A DNA stretch of 64,000 nucleotides from Nocardioides anomalus (GCF_011046535.1 NZ_CP049257.1:4898001-4962000); one strand, 5' to 3'. Counted from the stretch's first letter, positions 51,067 through 60,146 are shown. The notes: generated by a model from the letters alone, not told the origin. Translations and numbers: made by a program.

Positions 51067-52116
51067 ATGAGGCGCATCCCGGTGTGCGTGGCCGCGGCGG
51101 CCGTGCTGCTGACCACCTCCTGCTCGCTCGTGGGCGGGGGTGACGACGACGGCGGCGCGGACGCGAGCCAGCGCGTGGTGCTCGTGACCCACGAGTCGTT
51201 CGTGATGAGCAAGGCGCTGCAGCGGCAGTTCGAGGAGGAGAGCGGCTACGACCTGGTCATCAAGGCCTCGGGCGACGGCGGCGCTCTGACCAACAAGCTG
51301 GTGCTGACCAAGGACGACCCGACCGGTGACGCCGTGTTCGGGATCGACAACACCTTCGGCTCGCGGGCGGTGGACGAGGGCGTCCTCGCGCCGTACGCCG
51401 CGCAGCTGCCGGCGGGCGCGGAGCAGTACGTCCTGCCGGGCGACGACGACCACGACCTCACGCCGATCGACACCGGCAGCGTGTGCGTGAACGTCGACGA
51501 CACGTGGTTCGCGGCGAAGGGGGTGCCGGAGCCGCAGACGCTCGACGACCTGCTGGACCCGCAGTACGAGGACCTCTTCGTGACGCCGGGTGCGACCACG
51601 AGCTCGCCGGGGCTGGCCTTCCTGCTGGCCACCATCGCGAACACGCACGACTGGCCGGCGTACTGGAAGGCCCTGCTGGCCAACGGCGCCAAGATCACCC
51701 AGGGCTGGTCGGACGCCTACGAGGTCGACTTCACCCAGGGCGGCGGCGGGGGCGACCGGCCGATCGTGCTGTCCTACGACTCCAGCCCGGCCTTCACCAT
51801 CGGCGACGACGGGACGAGCACGACCCACGCGCTGCTCGACACCTGCTTCCGCCAGGTCGAGTACGCCGGCGTGCTGGCCGGCGCGGCCAACCCCGAGGGG
51901 GCGCAGGCGCTGGTCGACTTCATGCTGACGCGGGAGTTCCAGGAGGCCCTGCCGGACGCGATGTACGTCTTCCCGGTCGACAGCGGCGCGCCGCTGCCGA
52001 CGGACTGGGCGACGTACGCCGTGCAGCCGCCGGACCCGTTCGGCGTCGACCCGGCCGACATCGCCGCGAACCGCGACGCGTGGCTCCGGGAGTGGAGCGA
52101 CCTCGTCAGCCAGTGA
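51067..52116 (+). CDS. thiB: Thiamine ABC transporter, substrate-binding lipoprotein
   Basis: 349 residues. Signal peptide with a lipobox-like LLTTSC placing the lipid-modified Cys near residue 20. ThiB/periplasmic-binding-II features: VLVTHESFVMSKALQRQFEE, DAVFGIDNTFGSRAVDEGVL, and VLSYDSSPAF. The TPP riboswitch directly upstream and the permease and ATPase genes downstream fix the assignment; the ligand may be thiamine, its phosphates or a precursor such as HMP. Anchored outside the membrane. Confidence 0.95.
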   Translation: MRRIPVCVAAAAVLLTTSCSLVGGGDDDGGADASQRVVLVTHESFVMSKALQRQFEEESGYDLVIKASGDGGALTNKLVLTKDDPTGDAVFGIDNTFGSRAVDEGVLAPYAAQLPAGAEQYVLPGDDDHDLTPIDTGSVCVNVDDTWFAAKGVPEPQTLDDLLDPQYEDLFVTPGATTSSPGLAFLLATIANTHDWPAYWKALLANGAKITQGWSDAYEVDFTQGGGGGDRPIVLSYDSSPAFTIGDDGTSTTHALLDTCFRQVEYAGVLAGAANPEGAQALVDFMLTREFQEALPDAMYVFPVDSGAPLPTDWATYAVQPPDPFGVDPADIAANRDAWLREWSDLVSQ

Positions 52117-53705
52117 GGACCACCAGGCTCCTCACGCTCATCGGCCTCGCCCTGGGGCCGGTGCTGGTGCTCGCCGTCTTCTTCGTGCTGCCGGTCAGCG
52201 CGATGGTGCACCGCGGCTTCGCCGACGGCCCGGGCGAGGTCCTCGACGTGCTCGGCCGCGACCGGACCCGCCGGGTCGTGTGGTTCACGGTCTGGTCGGC
52301 CGGGCTGGCCACGCTGGCGAGCGTGGCGCTCGGCCTGCCGGCGGCGTACGTCCTGCACCGGCTGCGCTTCCCCGGCCGCGACCTGGTCCGTGCGCTGCTG
52401 CTGGTGCCGTTCGTGCTGCCGACCGTGGTCGTCGGCGTGGCCTTCCGCCTGCTGGTGCGCGACACCCCGCTGGACGGCAGCCCGATCGCGATCGTCGCCG
52501 GGCTGGTCTTCTTCAACGTCGCCGTCGTCATCCGCGCGGTCGGCGCGGCGTGGGAGTCGCTCGACCCGCGGCCCGGCGAGGCGGCCGCCGCGCTCGGCGC
52601 GACGCCGGCGCAGGTCCTCCGCACCGTCACGCTGCCCGCCCTGCGCCCGGCCATCGTGAGCGCGGCCAGCGTGGTGTTCCTGTTCTGCGCCACGTCGTAC
52701 GGCGTGGTGCTGACGCTGGGCGGGCTGCGCTACTCCTCGGTGGAGACCGAGATCTACCTGCTCACCACCCAGCTGCTCGACCTGCCCGCCGCCGCCGCGC
52801 TCAGCATCGTGCAGCTGCTGGCCATCACCGCGCTGATCGTCCTCGCCGGCCGGCTGCGCAGCGTGCCGGACCCGACCGTCGCGCGACGGACCGCACGGGC
52901 CCGGAGGCCCCGCGGGGTCGACACCGTGCCGGTGGTGGTCACGCTGCTCGCCCTGGCCCTCGTGGCCGCCCCGCTGCTCACCCTGCTGACCGGGTCGCTC
53001 CGCGAGGACGGCACCTGGACCCTGGCCAACTTCCGCCGCCTGTCCACGACCGGCGACGGCAGCGCGCTGCTGGTCCCGGCCACCGACGCGCTCACCACCA
53101 GCCTGCGCACGGCCGTCGACGCCACCTGGATGTCGCTGCTGCTCGGCGGGCTGATCGCGGTGGTCGTCAGCCGGCGGTCGCTGAGCGCGGGGGAGCGGCG
53201 GCTGCGCGGCACCCTGGACGCGTTCTTCATGCTGCCGCTCGGCGTCTCGGCGGTGACCCTCGGCTTCGGCTTCCTGCTCACCCTCGACACCTCCTCGCCG
53301 CTGCTCGTGCCGATCGCGCAGGCCCTGGTCGCGTTGCCGCTGGTCGTGCGCACCCTCGTGCCCGTGCTCCAGGGCGTCGACGACCGCCAGCGCCAGGCCG
53401 CGGCCTCGCTCGGCGCCGGGCCGCTGCGCGCCTTCTGGACCGTCGACGTCCCCGCCGTGCGCCGACCGCTCCTGGCCGCGGCCGGCTTCGCGTTCGCGGT
53501 CAGCCTGGGCGAGTTCGGCGCCACGTCGTTCCTGGCCCGCGACGAGCACCCGACCCTGCCGGTCGTGATCTTCCAGCTCATCGGTCGCCCGGGCAGCGAC
53601 AACTTCGGCATGGCGCTGGCCGCCTCCGTCGTCCTGGCCGCCGCCACCGCGCTGGTCGTCCTCGTCGTCGACCGCGTCGGCGGCCGCAGCTTCGGGGTGC
53701 TCTGA
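52113..53705 (+). CDS. thiP: Thiamine ABC transporter, fused permease
   Basis: 530 residues from GTG 52113 (4-base overlap with thiB). Two homologous permease halves, each with about six helices. EAA loops are EAAAALGATPAQVLRTVTLP (near residue 154) and RQAAASLGAGPLRAFWTVDVP (near 430), which dock on the ATPase. The duplicated architecture is usual for ThiP. An Arg-rich linker (ARRTARARRPRG) separates the halves. Confidence 0.93.
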   Translation: MRTTRLLTLIGLALGPVLVLAVFFVLPVSAMVHRGFADGPGEVLDVLGRDRTRRVVWFTVWSAGLATLASVALGLPAAYVLHRLRFPGRDLVRALLLVPFVLPTVVVGVAFRLLVRDTPLDGSPIAIVAGLVFFNVAVVIRAVGAAWESLDPRPGEAAAALGATPAQVLRTVTLPALRPAIVSAASVVFLFCATSYGVVLTLGGLRYSSVETEIYLLTTQLLDLPAAAALSIVQLLAITALIVLAGRLRSVPDPTVARRTARARRPRGVDTVPVVVTLLALALVAAPLLTLLTGSLREDGTWTLANFRRLSTTGDGSALLVPATDALTTSLRTAVDATWMSLLLGGLIAVVVSRRSLSAGERRLRGTLDAFFMLPLGVSAVTLGFGFLLTLDTSSPLLVPIAQALVALPLVVRTLVPVLQGVDDRQRQAAASLGAGPLRAFWTVDVPAVRRPLLAAAGFAFAVSLGEFGATSFLARDEHPTLPVVIFQLIGRPGSDNFGMALAASVVLAAATALVVLVVDRVGGRSFGVL

Positions 53706-54643
53706 TGCTCGCGCTCACCGACGTCGGCGTGGCCTACGACGGCGTGCCCGCCGTCCAGGACGCGAGCCTCGAGCTGCCCGACGGCCAGGTGCTGGCCGTG
53801 CTCGGGCCCAGCGGCTGCGGCAAGTCCACGCTGCTGCGCGCGGTGGCCGGCCTGGAGCCGCTCACCTCGGGCCGGGTGGCCTGGGACGGCGAGGACCTGT
53901 CCCGCGTGCCGACGCACCGGCGCGGCTTCGCGCTGATGTTCCAGGACGGCCAGCTCTTCGGCCACCTCACCGTGGCCCGCAACGTCGGCTACGCGCTCCG
54001 CCTGCGCCGCGCGGCCGGCGCTCGGGAGCGGGTCGAGGAGCTGCTGGCCCTGGTCGGCCTCGAGGGGTACGCCGACCGCCTGCCGGCCACCCTGTCCGGC
54101 GGCGAGCGGCAACGGGTCGCCCTGGCCCGCTGCCTCGCCGTACGCCCCCGCCTGCTGCTCCTCGACGAGCCGCTCTCCGCCCTCGACACCGGGCTGCGCC
54201 AGCGGCTGGCCACGGACCTGCGGGACGTCCTCACCGCGGAGGGCACGACCGCGCTCATGGTCACCCACGACCACGAGGAGGCCTTCACCGTGGCCGACCG
54301 GCTCGCGGTGATGCGGGCCGGGCGGATCGTGCAGCAGGGCGGCATCGACGAGGTCTGGCGCCACCCGGTCGACGCCGAGACCGCGCTGTTCCTCGGCTAC
54401 GCCCGGGTGCTGCCCGACGGGCGCGCCGTGCGCCGCAGCGCGTTCCGCGTCGACCCCGCGGGCGAGCTCACCGGCACCGTGGTCGAGGCCCGCACCACGC
54501 CCGAGCAGGCCCGGCTCGTCGTCGACGTGGACGGCACCGGCCGGGTCGACGCCGTCGCCCCCCTCGGCCAGCCCACCGGACCCGGCCAGGCGGTCCGGCT
54601 GACCCTCGACGCCACGCGCACGGCCGTCGTGGGGCGTCCGTGA
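53705..54643 (+). CDS. thiQ: Thiamine ABC transporter, ATP-binding protein
   Basis: 312 residues; ATG 53705 shares a base with the thiP stop. Walker A LGPSGCGKSTLLRAV near 34-48, signature LSGGERQRVALARC near 130, Walker B LLLLDEPLSALD, and H-loop VTHDHEEAF. About 80 C-terminal residues beyond the ATPase form a TOBE-like domain (VDPAGELTGTVVEARTTPEQ), longer than E. coli ThiQ. It energises the ThiBP importer. Confidence 0.93.
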   Translation: MLALTDVGVAYDGVPAVQDASLELPDGQVLAVLGPSGCGKSTLLRAVAGLEPLTSGRVAWDGEDLSRVPTHRRGFALMFQDGQLFGHLTVARNVGYALRLRRAAGARERVEELLALVGLEGYADRLPATLSGGERQRVALARCLAVRPRLLLLDEPLSALDTGLRQRLATDLRDVLTAEGTTALMVTHDHEEAFTVADRLAVMRAGRIVQQGGIDEVWRHPVDAETALFLGYARVLPDGRAVRRSAFRVDPAGELTGTVVEARTTPEQARLVVDVDGTGRVDAVAPLGQPTGPGQAVRLTLDATRTAVVGRP

Positions 54644-54661
54644 CTCGCGCGACACGCTCCC

Positions 54662-54667
54662 TACACT
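54662..54667 (+). promoter_or_regulatory. Candidate -10 (TACACT) for the PAP2 gene
   Basis: TACACT ends six bases before GTG 54674. A GTGACT-like -35 lies 16 bases upstream (54640-54645), overlapping the thiQ stop. This indicates a transcript separate from the riboswitch-controlled unit. Confidence 0.45.
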
Positions 54668-54673
54668 GAGCGG

Positions 54674-55720
54674 GTGTTCCGCCGCGCCTGGGTCCTCATG
54701 GTCGTCCTGGCCGTGGGCATGGCGGCCTGGGCGGTCATCGAGGCGCTGGTCCTCGACAAGCGGCTGATCGACCCCGAGGGCAGCTTCCTCGGCCCGTCCT
54801 ACATCCGGCTGCCGCTGCTCCTGCTCGGCGCCCTGCTGCTCGACCTGCTGCCGCTGACCGTCTACAACTCCTGGAAGCGCCCCCGCGAGATCCCCAGCGT
54901 GGTGCGCAACCGGCTGCGCACGCACTGGACCAAGGAGCGCTGGACCCTCGTCGCGCTCGGCATCATCAGCTTCTACGTCGTCTACGTGACCTACCGCAAC
55001 ATCAAGTCGTTCCTGCCGTTCGTCATCTCGACCAAGTACGACCGCGAGCTGCACCTGCTCGACCACGCGCTGCTCTTCGGCCACGACCCGGCCACGCTGC
55101 TGCACAGCGTGCTCGGCACCGGCATCGCGGCGTACGTCTTGTCCTTCGTCTACCTGTGGTTCCTGCCGATGGTGCCGCTGGTCGTCACCGCCTGGGTGGT
55201 GTGGGCGCGCAACCTGTCCTACGGCTACTGGTTCGTGACCTCGCAGTGCATCGCCTGGACGCTGGGGACCATCTCCTACTACGCGCTGCCCACGCTCGGC
55301 CCGGGCTTCCGCTACGTCGCGCTCTACGTCGACCTGCCCGACACCCCGTCCAAGCAGCTCATGGACTCCCTGGACAACACCCGCGACTACGTCGTCACCG
55401 GCTCGCTCAGCAACGCCGTGCAGTCCGTGGCCGGCTTCGCCTCGCTGCACTGCGGGATCACCATGCTGGTCGCGCTGATGGTGCAGTACACGATGCGCCA
55501 CAAGTGGCTCAAGATCGCGGTCTGGGTCAACTTCGGCATCACCGCGATCGCCACGCTCTACTTCGGGTGGCACTACATCGCCGACGACGTCGCCGGCGTG
55601 CTCATCGCGCTGGTCAGCTTCTACGTCGGTGGGCTGGCGAGTGGGCAGAAGTTCGAACGCGGCGGGCTGCGCTCGCACCCCACCACGACGACCTCCGCGG
55701 TGCCGGTCCTCAAGGACTGA
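54674..55720 (+). CDS. PAP2-superfamily membrane protein (inositol-phosphorylceramide-synthase-like)
   Basis: 348 residues, about six transmembrane helices. PAP2_3-type motifs: FASLHCGITMLVALMVQYTM (motif C2, His) and FGWHYIADDVAGVLIALV (motif C3, His and Asp). A large loop (SNAVQSVAGF preceding C2) lies on the outer face. Members act as phosphatases or phosphotransferases on lipid phosphates, including phosphoinositol transfer. Substrate unknown. The stop is followed after 6 bases by a 34-base palindrome. Confidence 0.85.
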   Translation: MFRRAWVLMVVLAVGMAAWAVIEALVLDKRLIDPEGSFLGPSYIRLPLLLLGALLLDLLPLTVYNSWKRPREIPSVVRNRLRTHWTKERWTLVALGIISFYVVYVTYRNIKSFLPFVISTKYDRELHLLDHALLFGHDPATLLHSVLGTGIAAYVLSFVYLWFLPMVPLVVTAWVVWARNLSYGYWFVTSQCIAWTLGTISYYALPTLGPGFRYVALYVDLPDTPSKQLMDSLDNTRDYVVTGSLSNAVQSVAGFASLHCGITMLVALMVQYTMRHKWLKIAVWVNFGITAIATLYFGWHYIADDVAGVLIALVSFYVGGLASGQKFERGGLRSHPTTTTSAVPVLKD

Positions 55721-55726
55721 GGCCGG

Positions 55727-55831
55727 CGTGAGTTTCACCGGCCGGCCGGTGAAACTCACGCTTGGCGTACGGAACTCACGCCCGATCCGGGAGTTTTGTA
55801 CGCCCCAACGAATGACACCCTTGTCATTCGT
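55727..55831. repeat. Array of three strong hairpins in the intergenic region
   Basis: (1) 55727-55760 is a perfect 34-base palindrome; the outer arm is CGTGAGTTTCACCGG and the centre CCGG. (2) 55764-55777 (GGCGTACGGAACTC) pairs with 55791-55804 (GAGTTTTGTACGCC) with two G-U pairs. (3) 55808-55817 (ACGAATGACA) pairs perfectly with 55822-55831 across a CCCT loop. ACTCACGC is shared by hairpins 1 and 2. Hairpin 1 probably ends the PAP2 transcript. The remaining gap to 56013 holds the palindrome TTCTCGAGAA (55850-55859) and the region upstream of the NlpC/P60 gene. Confidence 0.75.
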
Positions 55832-55886
55832 CAAGCCGACACGCCGGGGTTCTCGAGAAACTTCGCCGTTCCGGTTGACGTCTCCT

Positions 55887-55902
55887 GTCACAGCAGTCAC
55901 GG
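55887..55902 (+). promoter_or_regulatory. GTCACAGCA-GTCACGG direct repeat, possible MtrA-type box
   Basis: Two GTCAC half-sites with a 9-base period, 112 bases before the NlpC/P60 hydrolase. MtrA in actinobacteria binds GTCACA-type direct repeats ahead of cell-wall hydrolase genes, from memory. Further GTGAC/GTGTGAC elements lie at about 55922-55943. TTGACG at 55875-55880 may be a -35, but no good -10 matches it. Confidence 0.35.
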
Positions 55903-56013
55903 TTGATGCTCGTGCGCTTGAAGTGACATCTGTGGGAAGTGTGACTGGCGGTGCACGTGCCGAGACCGGCTCGGGGAAGGAGTCGGTCGTGAGCATGCTC
56001 AGGAGACCTCACC

Positions 56014-57375
56014 GTGCGCGCACGGGGCTTTGCTGTGGGAAGTGTGGCGCTGCTGTGCGCCGGAGTGCTGGCGGTGCCGACCGCGCGAGCGGCCGACCCG
56101 GACGGGCACGTCACCCAGAAGGACGTCACCCGGGCGCAGGCCGCCGCGGACCGCAAGGCCGCCGACGTCGCGTCGGTGCGGGCCACGCTGGCCCAGGCGC
56201 AGCGGCGGCTCGAGGACGCCCAGGTCGGAGCGGCGCGGGCCGGTGAGCGGTTCAACGGCGCGCGGTACGCCGCGCAGCAGGCCGCGGCCGCGTCGGCCAC
56301 CGCCCAGGCGCAGGCCGCGGACGCGGCGGCCACCCTCGAGCGCCAGCGGTCGGCGTACGCCGACGCGGTGACCTCGGCCTACCAGATGTCGCCGCAGCTC
56401 AGCGCCCTCGGAGCGCTCAGCCACGCCGACGGCGTGACCGACGTGCTGGAGAGCAGCGCCGCGCTGCGCAACGCCCAGACCGCCCTGCAGGACCGCTACG
56501 ACGCCTACGACGAGGCCTCCGACGCCGCCCGCGACACCGAGGCCGACGCCGCCGACGCGCTGGCCGACGCCCAGGCCGCCACCGCGAAGGCCCGCGCGGC
56601 CCGCGACGCCGCCCGGGACGCCGCCGACGCCGCGGCCGCCGAGGCCGACCGGTACGCCGACGAGCGCGACCGCCTCCTCGGCCAGCTGGCCGACCTCCAG
56701 CACGTCTCGGTCCGGCTGGCCGAGAAGCGCGAGGACCAGCTCGCCGCGGCTGCCGCCGCCCAGGCCGCGGCCGACGCCGCCGCCGCGGCGCAGCAGCAGC
56801 AGCAGGAGGAGCAGCAGCAGGAGGAGCAGCAGCAGGTCACGCCGACCCCGACGCCGACCCCCACGCCGACGGTCGACCCGACGCCGACCCCGACCCCCAC
56901 GGCGACCCCGACCGAGGAGCCGACCCCGACTCCGACCCCGACGAGCACGCCGACCAGCACCCCGACGAGCACCCCGACCACCGAGCCCCCGCCGCCCCCG
57001 CCGCCGACCTCGTCCGGCGACGCGGGCGCGGCGATCGCCTTCGCGCGGGCCCAGCTCGGCGAGCCCTACCGCTACGGCGCGTCCGGCCCGAGCTCATGGG
57101 ACTGCTCGGGGCTGACCATGCGCGCGTGGGAGGCCGGCGGCAAGGCGCTGGCGCACTACTCGGTCGCGCAGTACGAGGACGCCACACCGATCTCGATCGG
57201 CGACCTGCAGCCCGGTGACCTGCTGTTCTGGGGCGACGGGAGCCCGAGCTCGATCTACCACGTCGCGCTCTACGTCGGCGACGGGATGATGATCCACGCG
57301 CCGCGGCCGGGCCGCAGCGTGGAGGAGGTCTCCATGTACTACTGGATCACCCCGAACTACTTCGCCCGCCCCTGA
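56014..57375 (+). CDS. Secreted NlpC/P60 peptidoglycan hydrolase (RipA-like)
   Basis: 453 residues. Signal peptide 1-27 (cleaved near ARA-AD), long coiled coil about 35-245 rich in Ala/Asp/Glu, a Gln/Glu run about 250-272, a Pro-Thr linker of TPTP/TSTP repeats about 273-330, and a C-terminal NlpC/P60 domain. Catalytic triad: Cys364 (WDCSGLT), His416 (YHVALYVG) and His428 (MIHAPRPG). Such enzymes cut D-Glu-mDAP/LL-DAP stem-peptide bonds during cell separation; the coiled coil normally keeps them autoinhibited or docks FtsX. Start is GTG 56014. Confidence 0.93.
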   Translation: MRARGFAVGSVALLCAGVLAVPTARAADPDGHVTQKDVTRAQAAADRKAADVASVRATLAQAQRRLEDAQVGAARAGERFNGARYAAQQAAAASATAQAQAADAAATLERQRSAYADAVTSAYQMSPQLSALGALSHADGVTDVLESSAALRNAQTALQDRYDAYDEASDAARDTEADAADALADAQAATAKARAARDAARDAADAAAAEADRYADERDRLLGQLADLQHVSVRLAEKREDQLAAAAAAQAAADAAAAAQQQQQEEQQQEEQQQVTPTPTPTPTPTVDPTPTPTPTATPTEEPTPTPTPTSTPTSTPTSTPTTEPPPPPPPTSSGDAGAAIAFARAQLGEPYRYGASGPSSWDCSGLTMRAWEAGGKALAHYSVAQYEDATPISIGDLQPGDLLFWGDGSPSSIYHVALYVGDGMMIHAPRPGRSVEEVSMYYWITPNYFARP

Positions 57376-57426
57376 CCCGGCCGCCGCCTGTGCGCCGACT
57401 CACGCCCGGCGAGGCGTCGCGGTGGA

Positions 57427-57432
57427 TACCGT
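57427..57432 (+). promoter_or_regulatory. Candidate -10 (TACCGT) for the acyl-CoA oxidase gene
   Basis: TACCGT fits TANNNT and ends six bases before GTG 57439, again the leaderless spacing. It lies 52 bases after the NlpC/P60 stop. Confidence 0.45.
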
Positions 57433-57438
57433 GCGTCC

Positions 57439-59472
57439 GTGGCCACGGACACCGCTGCCCCCGCCGACCCGGCTCCCGAGCCCCCCGAGACCGTCGAGGA
57501 GGCGCCGCCCGCGCCGCGGCCCACGCCGCCCGGCGGTGACGACAAGTTCCCCGTCCCGCAGGTCGACGTCGCGGCCCTGACCGCGCTGCTCGACGGCAGG
57601 TACGCCGACGTGCGCAACCTGGTGCGCACCAACCTCGCGGCGTACGCCTCGATCCTGGAGGAGCAGGAGACGCTGGACCGCGCGGCCTTCCGCGAGCGGG
57701 TCAAGGACGTCGTGCTGGAGATGGCCGCGACCGGGCAGACCGGCATGGGCTTCCCGGAGGAGTACGGCGGCGGCGGGGACGTCGGCGCCAGCTTCGCGGC
57801 CTTCGAGACCCTGGCCTTCGGTGACCTGAGCGTGCTGGTCAAGGTCGGCGTGCAGTTCGGCCTGTTCGGCGGCGCCATCCTCCAGCTGGGGACCAAGCGT
57901 CACCACGACGCCTACCTGGCCGACCTCATCACCGGCCAGCTCATGGGCTGCTTCGCGATGACCGAGACCGGCCACGGCTCGAACGTCCAGGCGCTCGGCA
58001 CGGTGGCGACGTACGACGCGGACGCGGGCGAGTTCGTCATCACCACGACCGAGCCCGGGGCCAACAAGGACTACATCGGCAACGCCGCGGCGCACGCCGA
58101 GGTCGCGGTGGTCTTCGCCCAGCTCGAGGTGGCCGGCGAGGGGCACGGCGTGCACGCCTTCGTGGTGCCGATCCGCAGGGACGGAGAGCCCGCCGAGGGC
58201 GTGCGCATCGAGGACGACGGTCTCAAGATGGGCCTCAACGGCGTCGACAACGGCAAACTCTGGTTCGACCACGTGCGGGTGCCGCGGGAGGCGCTGCTCA
58301 ACCGCTTCGCCGACGTCTCCGAGGACGGCACCTACCACTCCGACATCGAGAACCCCGGCCGCCGCTTCTTCACCATGCTCGGCACGCTCGTGCAGGGCCG
58401 GGTCTGCGTCGGCGGTGGCGGCATCAACGCCAGCAAGGTGGCGCTGGCCATCGCGATCCGCTACGCGCTCCGGCGCCGCCAGTTCGAGGCCACCAGCGAG
58501 ACCGAGGAGGACCTGCTCCTCGACTACGGCCAGCACCAGCGCCGGCTGTTCCCGCTGCTCGCCTCGACGTACGCCTTGCACTTCGCCCAGGAGGTCGTGG
58601 CCGGTCAGTGCCACGACGTGTTCTCGGGCAACCAGACCGCCGAGAAGTTCCGCCGCGAGCTGGAGTCGCGTGCGGCCGGCACCAAGGCGCTCGGCACGTG
58701 GCACGCGACGCGGACCATCCAGGAGTGCCGCGAGGCCTGCGGCGGCGCCGGTTACCTCGCGGTGAACCGGTTCGCCGCGCTCAAGGCCGACACCGACGTC
58801 TTCACGACCTTCGAGGGCGACAACACCGTCCTGCTGCAGCTGGTGGCCAAGGGGCTGCTGACCGACTACGCGGGCGAGTTCGAGGAGATGGACCAGCTCG
58901 GCATGGTGCGCTTCGTCGCCGGTCTCGCGGTGGAGACCGTGGTCGAGCGGACCAGCGTGCACAAGCTGTTCGAGCGGGTCCGCGACCTGCTCCCCGGCGG
59001 CGACCGGTGGGACCAGGAGGCCGGGGTCCTCGACTCCGACTACCAGCTGGCCATGCTGCGCTTCCGCGAGGAGCACATGTTGGCCGGCGTCGCCCGGCGG
59101 CTCAAGCGCGGCATCGACGCCGGCATGAACCCCGGTGAGGTCTTCTCCCGCGTCCAGGACCACGTCATCCACGCCGCCCGCGCGCACACCGAGCGGCTGG
59201 TGCTCGAGGCGTTCGTGGACAAGGTCCGCGGCATGCCCGAGGGCGACGACAAGGTCGTGCTGGGCCTGCTCTGCGACCTGCACGCGCTCTCGCTCATCGA
59301 GGCCGACCGCGCCTGGTTCATGGAGCACGGCCGGCTCACCGTCGTCCGCTCCAAGGAGATCAGCCGGCGCATCGGCTCGTTGTGTCGGCGGATCCGGCCG
59401 GTGGCCCGCGAGCTGGTCGACGCGTTCGGGGTGCCCGAGGAGATGCTGCGCTCCCCGGACCTCATCTCCTGA
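57439..59472 (+). CDS. Acyl-CoA oxidase/dehydrogenase (ACOX-like)
   Basis: 677 residues, the length of peroxisomal-type acyl-CoA oxidases rather than 380-residue dehydrogenases. A Pro/Ala/Glu-rich leader (about 1-35) precedes the catalytic domain. FAD/substrate motifs: CFAMTETGHGSNVQALGTVA, TTEPGANKDYIGNAAAHAEV, and QECREACGGAGYLAVNRFA with TTFEGDNTVLLQL. It catalyses the first alpha,beta-oxidation of acyl-CoA, probably reducing O2 to H2O2. The stop overlaps the methyltransferase ATG by one base. Confidence 0.92.
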   Translation: MATDTAAPADPAPEPPETVEEAPPAPRPTPPGGDDKFPVPQVDVAALTALLDGRYADVRNLVRTNLAAYASILEEQETLDRAAFRERVKDVVLEMAATGQTGMGFPEEYGGGGDVGASFAAFETLAFGDLSVLVKVGVQFGLFGGAILQLGTKRHHDAYLADLITGQLMGCFAMTETGHGSNVQALGTVATYDADAGEFVITTTEPGANKDYIGNAAAHAEVAVVFAQLEVAGEGHGVHAFVVPIRRDGEPAEGVRIEDDGLKMGLNGVDNGKLWFDHVRVPREALLNRFADVSEDGTYHSDIENPGRRFFTMLGTLVQGRVCVGGGGINASKVALAIAIRYALRRRQFEATSETEEDLLLDYGQHQRRLFPLLASTYALHFAQEVVAGQCHDVFSGNQTAEKFRRELESRAAGTKALGTWHATRTIQECREACGGAGYLAVNRFAALKADTDVFTTFEGDNTVLLQLVAKGLLTDYAGEFEEMDQLGMVRFVAGLAVETVVERTSVHKLFERVRDLLPGGDRWDQEAGVLDSDYQLAMLRFREEHMLAGVARRLKRGIDAGMNPGEVFSRVQDHVIHAARAHTERLVLEAFVDKVRGMPEGDDKVVLGLLCDLHALSLIEADRAWFMEHGRLTVVRSKEISRRIGSLCRRIRPVARELVDAFGVPEEMLRSPDLIS

Positions 59473-60140
59473 TGAGGGCGCTCCCAGGGCTCGGGGGCTG
59501 GTCGGAGGACCCGCTGTGGGGCTCGTTCTACGACTGGACCGTCGAGCACCGCACGATCGGCGGCGCCGTGTGGCGGGTGGGGATCCAGAGCGACCTCGGC
59601 CTGCTGTACGACGCCGCGGCGGAGATCGGCCGCCAGCGGGCCGGCGCGCGCGTGCTCGACGTACCGTGCGGGGGCGGGGTCGCCGTCCGCGCGCTGCGCC
59701 CCGGCCAGGGCGTGGACTACGTGGCGGTGGACATCTCCGCGCGGATGCTGGAGCGCACGGCGCGGGTCGCCGAGGAGGTCGGCGTGGGCGACCAGGTCAC
59801 CACGCGGGTCGCCGACGTCGAGCGGCTGCCCTTCGACGACCAGGAGGTCGACCTGGTCGTGTCCTTCACCGGGCTGCACTGCTTCCCGGACCCGGCCCGC
59901 GCCGTGGTCGAGCTGGCGCGGGTCATGAAGCTGGGCGGTGTGCTGACCGGCAGCGCGCTGATGAACGACACCGGCCTGCGCTACGAGCCGATGCGCCGCG
60001 CCGGGCGGCTGGCCGGACTGCTCGGCCCGGGCTGCACCACCGACCAGCTGCGCCGCTGGCTCTCGCGCCAGGGCGTGGCCGACGTGACCGTTGAGGTCTC
60101 CGGGCCGATGGCGTACTTCCGCGGAGTGCGGCGCGCCTGA
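59472..60140 (+). CDS. Class I SAM-dependent methyltransferase
   Basis: 222 residues. SAM motif I VLDVPCGGGVAVRALR, motif II YVAVDISARMLERTARV, then VADVERLPFDDQEVDLVVSF (motif IV region) and LGGVLTGSALM. UbiE/Methyltransf_11-like. ATG 59472 shares a base with the oxidase stop, so it is coupled to acyl-CoA oxidation; a lipid acceptor is possible but not shown. Confidence 0.88.
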   Translation: MRALPGLGGWSEDPLWGSFYDWTVEHRTIGGAVWRVGIQSDLGLLYDAAAEIGRQRAGARVLDVPCGGGVAVRALRPGQGVDYVAVDISARMLERTARVAEEVGVGDQVTTRVADVERLPFDDQEVDLVVSFTGLHCFPDPARAVVELARVMKLGGVLTGSALMNDTGLRYEPMRRAGRLAGLLGPGCTTDQLRRWLSRQGVADVTVEVSGPMAYFRGVRRA

Positions 60141-60146
60141 CGGCCC

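Noticed and set aside
52754..55996. 1080-codon antisense frame over thiP, thiQ and PAP2
   Set aside because: It covers three well-supported genes and a hairpin-rich spacer, and its product has no recognisable sequence.
56820..56990. Short tandem repeats, considered as a CRISPR or minisatellite
   Set aside because: They are in frame and encode the Pro-Thr linker of the NlpC/P60 hydrolase; there are no unique spacers.
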